Origin: UBA4733 sp036734945
Lineage (GTDB): Bacteria; Chloroflexota; UBA4733
Reading direction: 5' to 3'
Assembly: GCA_036734945.1 (NCBI GenBank)
Contig: DAIMXP010000002.1
Coordinates: 1-64,000 of the forward strand
Length of the DNA: 64,000 bases
Part shown: positions 16,528 to 25,412 of the stretch, piece after piece
Numbering within the stretch: position 1 is the stretch's first letter
Layout: each line of letters starts with the position of its first letter
Made by a program: the position numbers and the translations under genes
The notes under the pieces: model-generated
The model's database searches: none
What the model saw: the letters and a program-made list of their open reading frames with translations, nothing else
Told to the model about the DNA's origin: nothing

Positions 16528-17985
16528 GTGGCTGCGCTGGTGATGGTGGTCGGCGCTTCGCGGCGGGCCTATGACGCCGTGATCGTCGGTTCGGGCCCGA
16601 ACGGTCTGGCGGCTGCGGTCGAGTTCGCGCGGGCTGGCCGCTCTGTTCTGGTGATCGAAGAGGCGGACGTTCCCGGCGGCGGTGCACGGACTGAACAGCT
16701 CACGCTGCCCGGTTATATCCACGATGTCTGCTCCGCAGTGCATCCGCTCGGCGTCGCCTCGCCCTTCTTCCGCCGACTGCCCCTGGCTGCCCACGGCCTG
16801 GAGTGGGTCCAGCCCCCGGTCGCTGTCGCCCACCCGTTCGACGATGGCACCGCAGCGCTGCTGGAGCATTCCGTGCAGGCGACCGCGCGCCGCCTTGGTG
16901 CGGACGGCGCCGCCTATCGGCAACTGATGGGGCCAATGGTCAGGCACTGGGAACGGCTCTTCGCCGAAGTGCTGGGACCGATGCTGCACCTACCGCGTCA
17001 CCCGCTGCTACTGGCACGGTTTGGCTTGCGCGCACTCTGGCCAACGACCGTACTGGCGCGGCGGCTGTTCAAGGAGGCCCCGGCACAGGCGCTGTTCGCC
17101 GGCATTGCCACCCACGCAACGCTCCCCTTGGACCAGTCGCCCAGCGCCGCCTTCGGCCTGATGCTCGGTATTGCCGGGCACGCGACCGGTTGGCCGTTTG
17201 CCCGCGGCGGGTCCGGCAACATCGCAACGGCGCTGGTCTCCTACCTGCGTTCGCTCGGTGGCGAAGTCGTCACCGGGACGACCGTCGGCTCGCTGGACGA
17301 ACTACCCCCTTCCAGAGTAACGTTGTTGGACATGACGCCCCACCAGCTTTTGCGGCTCGGCGGCGCGCCGTTGCCGGCAACTTATCGGAAGCAGCTGGAG
17401 CGCTACCGGTACGGTCTGGGCACCTTCAAGGTTGATTGGGCACTCGATGGACCGATCCCCTGGCGGGCGGCGGAGTGCAGCCTGGCCGGCACGGTCCACC
17501 TCGGCGGCACGCTGGAAGAGATTGTCACAGAGCGGCGGTCGGTCTGGCGCAACCAACCGGTGGAGCAGCCCTTCGTGCTCTTGACCCAGCCAACCCTGTT
17601 CGATCCGTCGCGGGCTCCGGAAGGAAAGCATGTGGCCTGGGGCTACTGTCACGTTCCCAACGGCAGTTCGATCGACATGACGGAGCGGATCGAGGCGCAG
17701 ATCGAGCGCTTTGCCCCCGGCTTTCGCCGCCGCATCCTCGCCCGCCACGTCATGGACCCGGCAGCCCTGCAACGCCACAACCCGAACCTGCTTGGCGGTG
17801 ACATCAACGGTGGGGAGGCGACGCTGAAGCAGATGGTATTCCGCCCCACGGTCGCCGCATCGCCCTATGCCACGCCACTGCCGGGCGTCTATCTCTGCTC
17901 CTCCTCGACACCACCGGGCGGCGGCGTGCACGGCATGTCCGGCTATCACGCGGCCCGTGCCGCGTTGGGTCGATCAGCGATATGA
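16528..17985 (+). CDS. FAD-dependent oxidoreductase, phytoene-desaturase-like
   Basis: A 485-residue flavoprotein with the dinucleotide motif VIVGSGPNGLAAA followed by VLVIEEADVPGGGARTE (RxxR-type second motif) and a C-terminal FAD-binding segment PGVYLCSSSTPPGGGVHGMSGY. This is the layout of carotenoid desaturase/isomerase-like amine-oxidoreductase relatives. The GTG at 16528 is used; ATG at 16543 is an alternative start. No other carotenoid genes are near, so carotenoid chemistry is not established. The tight spacing behind the SIGS-repeat gene suggests joint function. Confidence 0.83.
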   Translation: MAALVMVVGASRRAYDAVIVGSGPNGLAAAVEFARAGRSVLVIEEADVPGGGARTEQLTLPGYIHDVCSAVHPLGVASPFFRRLPLAAHGLEWVQPPVAVAHPFDDGTAALLEHSVQATARRLGADGAAYRQLMGPMVRHWERLFAEVLGPMLHLPRHPLLLARFGLRALWPTTVLARRLFKEAPAQALFAGIATHATLPLDQSPSAAFGLMLGIAGHATGWPFARGGSGNIATALVSYLRSLGGEVVTGTTVGSLDELPPSRVTLLDMTPHQLLRLGGAPLPATYRKQLERYRYGLGTFKVDWALDGPIPWRAAECSLAGTVHLGGTLEEIVTERRSVWRNQPVEQPFVLLTQPTLFDPSRAPEGKHVAWGYCHVPNGSSIDMTERIEAQIERFAPGFRRRILARHVMDPAALQRHNPNLLGGDINGGEATLKQMVFRPTVAASPYATPLPGVYLCSSSTPPGGGVHGMSGYHAARAALGRSAI

Positions 17986-18291
17986 ACGACCGTCTTCCAG
18001 ACCTGAACCGGCGCTCCTTGGTTGCAGCACCCAGGGGGTCTCCGTGCGTTGCGCCTTCCAGGTCTTGTCGAATCGCCACATCAGGTGGGGCAGCCAGAGG
18101 ATGCCGCCTTCCATAAAGGCGAACTTCAGCGTCGGCAACTCCTGGATGACTCCCTCCACTACCAGGCTGACGCAATGCGCCATCATCGTCTGGGAGAGGT
18201 CGGTGTGGATCTCCTGCACGGCGGCGTCGACGTTTTGCGGCGTCACGAGGATACACACCTTGAAGCACGCGTGAGGTCCCCCCGTAACCAA
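17974..18291 (-). pseudogene. Amidohydrolase fragment with internal deletion
   Basis: A 105-codon remnant homologous to the three amidohydrolases at 3.9-7.3 kb. HACFKVCILVTPQNVDAAVQ corresponds to their HVCYKG... segment. It is joined directly to TDLSQTMMAHCVSLVVEGV, which in the paralogues lies about 75 residues further on, and continues to LWLPHLMWRFDKTWKAQRTE. The N-terminal third, the mid-barrel His segment and the C-terminal SDYPH part are absent. The fragment overlaps the end of the FAD oxidoreductase gene on the opposite strand by a few codons. It is non-functional debris. Confidence 0.8.
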
Positions 18292-18304
18292 CTAAACGGT
18301 AGTA

Positions 18305-18310
18305 TATACT
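18305..18310 (+). promoter_or_regulatory. Possible -10 element upstream of the lipoprotein operon
   Basis: TATACT in an AT-rich island (AGTATATACTCTCAG) between the amidohydrolase fragment and the lipoprotein gene, 70 bases before its ATG. No convincing -35 hexamer is present at the usual spacing, so this is tentative. Confidence 0.3.
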
Positions 18311-18380
18311 CTCAGTATGCGCTACTCGTGCACCGAATAGATTGATTTGTGTAGGGGTACAGAGAGGGAACGCTGTCATT

Positions 18381-19829
18381 ATGGCACTCCAGATTTGCCG
18401 TCGTCAGTTGCTGCGCTATGGAGCAGGCGTGCTCGGTGCTGGCGGTGGTCTGACGCTGCTTGCCGCTTGCGGTGGCGGCGCCAGTACGAGCGTGACGACC
18501 AGCGCCGCGGTTCCGACGACGACAGCCGGCCCAGCGGCAGCCACCACCGCGGCCGCGAGCACTGCGGCGGCGACCACCGTAACTGCAACCAGCCAGGCGG
18601 CGGCGAGCGCGCCGCCCAGCAAGGGCGGCACCGTCACCCTCATGACGCAGACTGATGCCAAGCAGGCGACGATGTATCAGAAGATTACCGCCCCCTTTTC
18701 TGCCGCCAACGGCGGCGCGAAAGTCAACATCATCCAGGGGGGCGCCGGCTCAACCGATATTCAGCAGAAGCTCCTGTTGTTGATCTCGGCGAATACGCCG
18801 CCCGACGTCTACTGGACCCATACCTACATTAACTCCGGCCTGGCGTCGCTTGGCATCCCGGTGGACGTCGCCCCGTACATGGCCCGCGACAAGGCGTTCG
18901 ACACCAGCGACATGTTTGCGCCTTCCCTGGCCGACTTCAATATTGGAGGGAAGCAGTACGCCTTTCCTCGAGAGACAACCGCCATCGTCATGGCCTACAA
19001 CAAGACACTCTTCCAGAAGGCCGGCATCGCGGAGCCGGCAGCCGCCTGGAACTGGCAAGATTATCTCACCGCCTGCCAGAAGCTGACGAGCGGCAGCGGC
19101 CCCACGCAGAACTGGGGCACGGGTGGTTGGACGAGCACGGCCGTGATCTATCCGGCGATCGTCCGTGTCTGGGAAAAGGGTGGCGACATCGTGGACGAGC
19201 AGCGCACCACCTACACCCTCGACCAGGCCGGCGGCGTGGCGGGGATACAGGATATCGCCGACCTCATCCACAAGTATCAGGTGCATGCCAGCGCGGCCGC
19301 GCTGCAGGGTACCAACGTCAACGATCTCTTCAACACCGGCCGTATCGCCATGGTCCCCACCATCAATGTCTACGGCGGCTTTGCCAACGCCAAGTTCGAT
19401 TGGGATATCCAGGCAATGCCCCATGATGGCGCTCTGACGACGCGGGTTGCTTCGGCGGGTCACTCTATGGCGTCGGAGGGCGCCAACCAGGATCTCGGCT
19501 GGAGCATGCTGAAGCTGCTCGCCTCGAAAGAGGCCTTCCAGGACTATTACGACATCGACGCCCTGCCCGTCGCGTCGAAATCGGTGCGGGCGGCAGCGGT
19601 GGCGACCAATGGGACCAAGTCGCCGGCCCACATCCAGCTCGGTATTGATGCCCTGGACTATGCCCGACCGGAGCGAGTCGTGGGCAACTGGAGCAGCGTC
19701 CATGCGACGATCGCCAGTGCGCTGGGCGGCGTCTGGGGACCGGAGAACAAGAACGTCCAGCAGGTGCTGACCTCTGTTGGTCCCCAGGTCACGGCGTTGA
19801 TCAAGGCGAAGCCGACGGCAGCGAAGTAG
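18381..19829 (+). CDS. ABC transporter solute-binding lipoprotein
   Basis: A 482-residue family 1 solute-binding protein: ICRRQLLRYGAG leader, lipobox LTLLAACGGG, a long Thr/Ala linker, then GGTVTLMTQTD and typical segments such as YAFPRETTAIVMAYNKTLFQKAG. The start is ATG at 18381; the GAGAGGGAA upstream is a weak, distant RBS. It heads an apparent operon with two permease genes 30 bases downstream, so this is the dedicated binding protein of that importer. Confidence 0.9.
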   Translation: MALQICRRQLLRYGAGVLGAGGGLTLLAACGGGASTSVTTSAAVPTTTAGPAAATTAAASTAAATTVTATSQAAASAPPSKGGTVTLMTQTDAKQATMYQKITAPFSAANGGAKVNIIQGGAGSTDIQQKLLLLISANTPPDVYWTHTYINSGLASLGIPVDVAPYMARDKAFDTSDMFAPSLADFNIGGKQYAFPRETTAIVMAYNKTLFQKAGIAEPAAAWNWQDYLTACQKLTSGSGPTQNWGTGGWTSTAVIYPAIVRVWEKGGDIVDEQRTTYTLDQAGGVAGIQDIADLIHKYQVHASAAALQGTNVNDLFNTGRIAMVPTINVYGGFANAKFDWDIQAMPHDGALTTRVASAGHSMASEGANQDLGWSMLKLLASKEAFQDYYDIDALPVASKSVRAAAVATNGTKSPAHIQLGIDALDYARPERVVGNWSSVHATIASALGGVWGPENKNVQQVLTSVGPQVTALIKAKPTAAK

Positions 19830-19859
19830 GCGCCAGGGGCAGCGAATTGGGCGGCGGGC

Positions 19860-20792
19860 ATGGCTGAGACGGCGATTGTGGCGGCGCGTCGGCGGCGACG
19901 GTGGTCGCCGACACGCTGGCGCGACACGCGCGACGGTTACCTGTTCGTGCTACCCTGGTTGCTTGGCTTCATCATTTGGACTGCCGGGCCGATGATCGCT
20001 TCCATCGGCATCGCCCTGACGGACTGGCAAATCGTCACCGTGCCCCACTTCGTCGGCCTGGCCAACTTCGCCGCACTGCTTCACGATCCACGCATCGGCG
20101 CGGCACTGTTCAACACGACGTTTTATGTCGTGCTTGGCGTGCCGACACACATCTTCTTCGCCCTCCTGGCGGCGCTGCTGCTTAACCTGCGCTTGCGCGG
20201 CATCGGTATCTTTCGGACATTGTTCTACTTACCCTATATCACTCCGCTCGTCGCCAACTCCATCCTCTGGCTCTGGATCTTCAACACTGACTTTGGTCTC
20301 GCTAACTGGTTGCTTAGCGTGTTCCACCTGCCGGCGGTGTACTGGCTGCAGGACCCGCGCATCGTCAAGGTCTCTCTAGTGATGATGAGCTGGTGGACGA
20401 TTGGCGGTCAGATGGTGATCTTGCTCGCCGGGCTGCAGGGCATACCGCGCCACCTCTACGACGCCGCCAATATCGACGGCGCCACTCCCTGGGCACGCTT
20501 CTGGAACGTCACCTTTCCGCTCCTCACCCCGTCGCTCTTCTTTAATCTGACGCTCGCCCTGATCGGCGCTTTCCAGGTATTCGTGCAGGCCTATGTGATC
20601 ACCAATGGCGGTCCCGAAGATAGCTCGCTGTTCTACGTGCTCTACCTGTACCGCGTCGCCTTCCAGAACTTTGACATGGGCTACGCTTCGGCGATGGCGT
20701 GGCTGCTGTTTGTCATCATCCTCATCATCACGTTGGTCCAGTTCCGTTTCGCCAACCGCTGGGTCTTCTACGAAGCGGAGATGAAACGGTGA
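19860..20792 (+). CDS. ABC sugar transporter permease (MalF/UgpA type)
   Basis: A 310-residue integral membrane protein with about six helices. It carries the permease EAA-type loop LYDAANIDGATPWARFWNVT, which contacts the ATPase, and has a first-helix segment YLFVLPWLLGFIIWTAGPM. The start is ATG at 19860. It sits between its binding protein and the second permease. An ATPase gene is missing from this operon and from the whole window, as is common for carbohydrate importers that share one MsmK-like ATPase encoded elsewhere. Confidence 0.93.
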   Translation: MAETAIVAARRRRRWSPTRWRDTRDGYLFVLPWLLGFIIWTAGPMIASIGIALTDWQIVTVPHFVGLANFAALLHDPRIGAALFNTTFYVVLGVPTHIFFALLAALLLNLRLRGIGIFRTLFYLPYITPLVANSILWLWIFNTDFGLANWLLSVFHLPAVYWLQDPRIVKVSLVMMSWWTIGGQMVILLAGLQGIPRHLYDAANIDGATPWARFWNVTFPLLTPSLFFNLTLALIGAFQVFVQAYVITNGGPEDSSLFYVLYLYRVAFQNFDMGYASAMAWLLFVIILIITLVQFRFANRWVFYEAEMKR

Positions 20793-20813
20793 GGGTCTAG
20801 AATAGGAGGAACA

Positions 20814-21701
20814 GTGGAAGCCCCACTACAGATGCGTGTAGGGGCGGCGCCCGGGTTGCGCGGCGAAGGCGGCATGCGTCTGCTTGGCTTTTCTGGCGTC
20901 TATCTGGTCCTGACGGTCGTTGGTCTTGTCCTGGCGCTGCCGTTTCTCTTTTTGCTGAGTACCTCGCTCAAGCTGGAAGGCACCGAGTTTACCTTCCCGC
21001 CCCAGTGGCTGCCGAGCCCGGTAGTCTGGGGTAACTATCCGTCGGCGCTCCAGACGGTGCCCTATCTCGCCTATGCCCGCAACACGGTGGTCATTACCGT
21101 TGCCGCTACCCTGGGGGCGCTCGTCACCGCCTCAATGTCGGCCTTCGCCTTCGCGCGCATCCGCTTTCCCGGACGGAACTTTCTGTTCTTGTTGCTCATC
21201 TCTACGTTGATGTTGCCGGATGCCGTCACGCTCGTCCCCAAATACATCCTGTTCAGTAAGCTCCATTGGATCAATACCTATCTGCCGCTAACCGTGCCGG
21301 TTTGGTTTGGTGGCGGCGCCTTTAACGTCTTCCTGCTCCGCCAGTTCTTTATGACGATCCCCTACGACCTCGACGAGGCAGCCCGGATGGACGGTGGCGG
21401 CAACTGGCGCATTTATTGGAGCGTGCTCCTGCCGCTCTCCAAGCCCGCCCTCACGGCAGTGGCGATCTTTTCGGTGATCTACAACTGGAACGACTTTCTT
21501 AATCCGCTGATCTACCTGAACCAGCAGCAGTACTTTACGCTGGCGCTGGGTCTGCAGTTCTTCCAGAGCGAGTACGGCACCCAGTGGACGCTGATGATGG
21601 CCGCCTCGGTGATGATGATCGCCCCGATCATCCTCCTATTCTTCCTGGCCCAACGTGTCTTTATCGAGGGCATCCAGCTCACCGGCATCGCCGGGCGTTG
21701 A
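20814..21701 (+). CDS. ABC sugar transporter permease (MalG/UgpE type)
   Basis: A 295-residue integral membrane protein, partner of the preceding permease. It has a six-helix layout with LPFLFLLSTSLK early, the EAA loop DLDEAARMDGGGNWRIYWSV, and the C-terminus FIEGIQLTGIAGR typical of MalG-like permeases (TEGLTAGAVKG-type tail). The start is GTG at 20814 with AGGAGG upstream. It ends nine bases before the stop of the convergent regulator remnant. Confidence 0.93.
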   Translation: MEAPLQMRVGAAPGLRGEGGMRLLGFSGVYLVLTVVGLVLALPFLFLLSTSLKLEGTEFTFPPQWLPSPVVWGNYPSALQTVPYLAYARNTVVITVAATLGALVTASMSAFAFARIRFPGRNFLFLLLISTLMLPDAVTLVPKYILFSKLHWINTYLPLTVPVWFGGGAFNVFLLRQFFMTIPYDLDEAARMDGGGNWRIYWSVLLPLSKPALTAVAIFSVIYNWNDFLNPLIYLNQQQYFTLALGLQFFQSEYGTQWTLMMAASVMMIAPIILLFFLAQRVFIEGIQLTGIAGR

Positions 21702-21709
21702 GGTGTCCG

Positions 21710-23892
21710 TCAGCCATTGAGTGCATCGGCAACGGTCTGGTCCAGCGACCAGGCCTCGCCCACCGACCACGCGGTTGCGAAGGCGGCTGGCGGCAGCGCG
21801 GCGCGCAACGTGGCGAGATGTTGCGCGGTTCTTGCCGGCTCATACGCCGAGAGGTCACCGTCCATGGCCGCAGCACTGGGGGCAGGATGGGGCGCTGCGG
21901 ATGCGAACAGGCGCACTGCGCGTTCGGGTTGCCCAGCGTGCATGGCCCCTTCCGCCAGTTCGGAAAGACACACCAGCATTGCCGAGGTATAGCCCTGCTT
22001 TTGGCGCAATTGCAGCGCTTCCTGAAAGAGCAGCACCTCTTGCTGTTCCTCCCTTTGATGCCGGGCCACCCGTCCAAGGGCCGTGAGGGTCGCGGCGACC
22101 GTGCCCTTGTCGCCCAGCGCTCGCGCCAGGGTCAGGGCCTCTCGGCAGTACCCGACGGCCCCGGCGTAGTCCTCTTCTTGATCGGCCAGTTCCCCCAGGT
22201 GTGTGAGGACGATGGCGAGACCCTGTCGGTAGACTCCCCCTTGTTCTCCAAGGGCGCGGAAAGCCGCCAGGCTCCGTTCGAAGTGAACTCGGGCCGTGGT
22301 GTAATCTGCCTCTACCGTGGCGAGCTCGCCAAGCCGGGCGTCGGCCGTTGCCACACGCGTCTGTTCACCAGCTTCAAGCCAAAACGCGCGGCTCTCGGTC
22401 AAGAGCGAACGCGCCTGCTCAAGATCGCCGGCGTGGGTGGCGATCGAGCCGAGCTGGAGCTGCAACGCCGCTACTCCCCGGTGATCGCCGAGGGCGCGGA
22501 AGAGGTCAAGGCTCTCGGACGCCGTGGCGAGCGCGGCGGGGTCTCGGTTTCTCAGGTCCACGGTGGCCAGGGCAGCAAGTGTGGCGGCTAACTGCCTGCG
22601 ATCACCTCGTTCGCGCCAGAGCGTCACGCTGCGCTGCAAGCGGGACGTCGCCGATGGCAGATCGCCCTGAGCCAGGGCGAAGATGCCCGCCGCCTGCAAC
22701 ACGAGCGCTCCGGCCGCAGGGTGCTCCGCTCCCTGGGTTATGGCCGACGCCAGGATGCGGTCGATCCAATATCGACCTTCCGACCAGTGGTTGCGGTTGA
22801 GCCAGAACCAGGCGAGCGCGCCCGCCAGCCGCTCCCGCTCTTCTGGCGTCCCTCGCATCTCGCACCAGCGCAGTGCGGCACGCAGATTTTCGTGCTCAGT
22901 CTCGAGCCGGTCCAACCAGCCTCGTTGCTCGGTCTCTGAAGAGAGGTAGTATCCTGAGCTGGCTTCGGCAAGGTGCAAGTAATAGGCAGTATGCTCCCGC
23001 TGCAGATAGTCGAGTTCGCCGCCGGCAATCAAGCGCTCGATGGCATACTCGCGGATTGAGGCGAGCATGACGAAGCGCGCCTCGCCATCCTCCTGCTCGT
23101 CTCGTCGGAGGAGACCTTGGTCGACGAGCGTCGCCATTTCGGCAAAGACGTCAAGTCGCCGCTCGTCATCGCCGCAGACGTGCTCAGCCGCCTCGAGCGT
23201 ACAACCGCCTACGAAGACAGCGAGGCGACGAAAGAGGGCTTGTTGTGCGGCGTCCAGGAGGTCGTAACTCCAGTCGATCGCCGCGCGCAGCGTTTGCTGG
23301 CGGGCGGGCCGGTCAGCGTGACCAGGCGCACCCGGTCGAGCAAGCGGCCGACCTCTGCCAGTTCACGTTCCCGCCCGACAAAGCTGGTCAGGAAGGTTGG
23401 CTCATGTTGAGCTGTCTCGGCAGTCACTTCGGCAGGGGCGGCCTGGCGATGTGCGGCAGACGCACCAGCAACGTTCCAGCGCGTGTGCAACAGCGATGTC
23501 ACGGCGCGCAACGCGATGGCGTGTTCCCGCTGATACGTGCTCCGACTGATGGAAAGGCTGTGCTGCACGGCCAGCGCTTCCATCTCGTCAAGGTAGCGGA
23601 GGTGGAGCAGCCGGGCCCGGCGGTTGGCGGCGCTCGGTGCAGCAGCAGCCTCCGGCTGCAAGGCGGCGAGCGCCGCCTGCAACTGCCGGCCGAGCCGCTG
23701 GCCGGCGCTCCAGGAATCGCCGTCCTGATCCTGCTGGCTGAAGCGGGTGAGAGCATGCGTCTGGAGATGGGCGTAATCGTAGAGGTGGCGGAGCGCATCG
23801 CGCACCTGCTCCATCAGGTCGGAATAGCCGTTGCCCGGCTCCTCGGGTTGCACGAGACCGCCAGTGGGCCGGCGTTGCCCGACGTCAACCAT
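21710..23892 (-). pseudogene. AfsR/LuxR-like NB-ARC-TPR regulator lacking its NTPase domain
   Basis: Two parts in different frames. Part one starts at ATG 23892 (MVDVGQRRPTGGLVQPEEPG) and runs to the phosphate-loop strand VGRERELAEVGRLL...RLVTLTGP, where GGxGKT should follow. The sequence then jumps, near 23302-23310 and with loss of frame, to PARQQTLRAAIDWSYDLL, the far end of the NB-ARC module, which continues through FRRLAVFVGGCTLEAAEHV and a long TPR array to 21710. About 240-260 residues (Walker A, Walker B and sensor regions) are missing. The TPR part remains open for 475 codons from the first internal ATG at 23137, so a TPR-only product is conceivable. Confidence 0.85.
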
Positions 23893-23982
23893 GGCTTCGC
23901 CTCCCCATCCGGGAGCGTCCGCTCCGACTCTTTGCTTGCCTATTGTACGTGGCGGCGGTGGCTTGATCCAACCGGGCAATGA

Positions 23983-24174
23983 CACATGGGTGACACAGGT
24001 CTGGGCCCGCGCTGGGCCAGGGGCCTCACGAGGAGCAGGTGGCAGCCAGGACACTTGTGGAGCAAGCACAAGGAGGTGTGAGATGCAGAATGTGTATCTC
24101 TTGGAGCAATTGGCGGCGCAGCACCGGGCCAAACGACGGGCCGAAGCGGAGCACGAGCGACTGGTTGCCGTTGC
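23983..24174 (+). repeat. 192-bp duplicated unit, copy A
   Basis: Copy A of a unit repeated at 25066-25257. The outer part (CACATGNGTGACACANGTCTGGGC, 23983-24006) lies 35 bases before a 134-bp block (24041-24174) that differs from copy B at a single base. The block includes an AGGAGG RBS and the first 30 codons of a micro-ORF. The 35-base linker differs between copies but its length is the same. Confidence 0.9.
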
Positions 24175-24193
24175 TGGGGAGGCCGCCCTATGA
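24083..24193 (+). CDS. 36-aa helical micro-protein (copy A)
   Basis: MQNVYLLEQLAAQHRAKRR followed by AEAEHERLVAVAGEAAL. It has a strong RBS (AGGAGGTGTGAG) and sits inside the duplicated 192-bp unit. The composition predicts one amphipathic basic/acidic helix. The coding block is nearly identical in copy B while the linker between the upstream motif and the block has diverged, which suggests selection on the peptide or very recent copying of parts. It lies upstream of and divergent to the NB-ARC-TPR remnant and precedes the MazEF-like pair. Function unknown. Confidence 0.55.
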   Translation: MQNVYLLEQLAAQHRAKRRAEAEHERLVAVAGEAAL

Positions 24194-24226
24194 TAGAACA
24201 AGGAAGTTACTCGATAGGAGACATCC

Positions 24227-24481
24227 ATGCGCACCCAGGTCCAAAAGATGGGCAACTCATCCGGCGTCATAATCCCCCGGCCGATGCTTACCGAGATGGG
24301 CGTCACGGCCGGCGATGACCTGGACATGGCGTTGGTGGAAGGCCGGATCGTCCTGACCCCAGTCCAGCGCCGATCGCGTCAGGGATGGGCCGAAGACTCG
24401 CAGCGCATCGTTGCGGCTGGCGACGATGCCCTCGTCTGGCCCGAGTTCGGCAACGATGGCGACGAAGCGCTGACATGGTGA
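24227..24481 (+). CDS. AbrB/MazE-type antitoxin
   Basis: An 84-residue antitoxin. The N-terminal swapped-hairpin domain reads MRTQVQKMGNSSGVIIPRPM, typical of SpoVT/AbrB-MazE DNA-binding modules; the acidic C-terminal tail (DDALVWPEFGNDGDEALTW) should thread into the toxin. Start: ATG at 24227. It overlaps the toxin start by 7 bases (24475-24481), so the two are translationally coupled. Auto-repression by the pair is expected from the family. Confidence 0.9.
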   Translation: MRTQVQKMGNSSGVIIPRPMLTEMGVTAGDDLDMALVEGRIVLTPVQRRSRQGWAEDSQRIVAAGDDALVWPEFGNDGDEALTW

Positions 24482-24840
24482 GGGACTCCTCGGTTGGGGG
24501 CGGCCGAACTACGCAGAATCGGATCAACCGCGGCGATATCTGGCTGTGCGTGCTTGATCCGACTGTGGGTAGCGAGATCCAGAAGACGCGACCATGCCTT
24601 ATCATCTCCCCCCCGGAGATGCACGACTTCCTCCGCACCGTCATCGCGGCGCCGCTAACGTCCGGTAGCCACGAGGCCCATTACCGCCTCCCGGTCGCTT
24701 TCGAGGACAAGGAAGGTCGCATCCTGCTGGATCAGATCAGGACTCTCGACAAGCGCCGTCTGCTGCGGCGCCTAGGCGCCGCGAACACGCAGACACTACG
24801 TGCTACCTTAGCAGCCTTGCGCGAGATGTTCGCTGACTAA
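24475..24840 (+). CDS. MazF/PemK-type endoribonuclease toxin
   Basis: A 121-residue MazF-like protein: INRGDIWLCVLDPTVGSEIQ, then KTRPCLIISPPEMH (conserved Arg and RP motif), VIAAPLTS and ILLDQIRTLDKRRL. These correspond to the active-site Arg and Thr regions of the PemK fold. The ATG at 24475 is chosen for the 7-base overlap with the antitoxin and gives the expected length. It would cleave mRNA when released from the antitoxin. The gene looks intact. Confidence 0.9.
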   Translation: MVRDSSVGGGRTTQNRINRGDIWLCVLDPTVGSEIQKTRPCLIISPPEMHDFLRTVIAAPLTSGSHEAHYRLPVAFEDKEGRILLDQIRTLDKRRLLRRLGAANTQTLRATLAALREMFAD

Positions 24841-25065
24841 ACTGATTAACTGATGGCCCCTTCGATAGCAAACTGATCCTGCTGCCGGCGCGGACGCTAC
24901 AGGTCGGTTTGGACGGCATGATTCCCGCCAGCATCCATCTCACACCGTGGTACGGGCTGGTGGCGAACTTCCTGTCACTCTTCCCGCTCTATCTCGTGCT
25001 CGGCAGCCCCTGGTGACAAGCAGCCAACCCCTGGTAACATCGCCAACTTTCGTCCCCTTTGTTGG
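24841..25065 (+). pseudogene. Unidentified membrane-protein tail remnant
   Basis: There is no intact gene here. One frame reads LILLPARTLQVGLDG, then MIPASIHLTPWYGLVANFLS and LFPLYLVLGSPW before a stop at 25016. This has the look of the last one or two helices of a membrane protein, but it has no start and no clear family. It is followed by copy B of the duplicated unit. I take it as debris. Confidence 0.4.
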
Positions 25066-25257
25066 CACATGCGTGACACACGTCTGGGCATGCGCCGGGT
25101 CTGTGGCATCGCACAGCGCAGGCGGCAGCCAGGACACTTGTGGAGCAAGCACAAGGAGGTGTGAGATGCAGAATGTGTATCTCTTGGAGCAATTGGCGGC
25201 GCAGCACCGGGCCAAACGACGGGCCGAAGCGAAGCACGAGCGACTGGTTGCCGTTGC
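25066..25257 (+). repeat. 192-bp duplicated unit, copy B
   Basis: Copy B of the unit at 23983-24174. The leader motif is at 25066-25089 and the 134-bp block at 25124-25257, with the same 35-base spacing. The only difference in the block is one G-to-A change (AEAEH to AEAKH in the encoded peptide). Confidence 0.9.
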
Positions 25258-25402
25258 CCGGTCCACCGGCCGGCAGTCACCGGTCTTGCGCGACCCTGCC
25301 CGGATGGCGGCTGCGTTCGTCTGCTGGTGCAGCGCGCGTCTTGCCGCCGCCGTTGGCGTACACATGAGCAAAAGGAGAGCGTCGTGTCGCGAATGTCAGT
25401 GA
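25166..25402 (+). CDS. Micro-protein copy B with extended C-terminus
   Basis: The first 30 codons equal copy A except for one Glu-to-Lys change. After VAVA the sequence departs from copy A and reads on for 48 codons (RSTGRQSPVLRDPARMAAAF... to CRECQ), probably because the repeat has been cut and joined to unrelated sequence. The RBS is the same AGGAGG. The tail is Cys- and Arg-rich and unlikely to be a selected sequence. Confidence 0.4.
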   Translation: MQNVYLLEQLAAQHRAKRRAEAKHERLVAVARSTGRQSPVLRDPARMAAAFVCWCSARLAAAVGVHMSKRRASCRECQ

Positions 25403-25412
25403 GGCAGCGCGG

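Noticed and set aside
21710..23137. TPR half of the regulator as an independent intact gene
   Set aside because: The region upstream in another frame continues the NB-ARC end without a start or RBS at 23137, so I treat it as part of one broken gene, although translation cannot be excluded.
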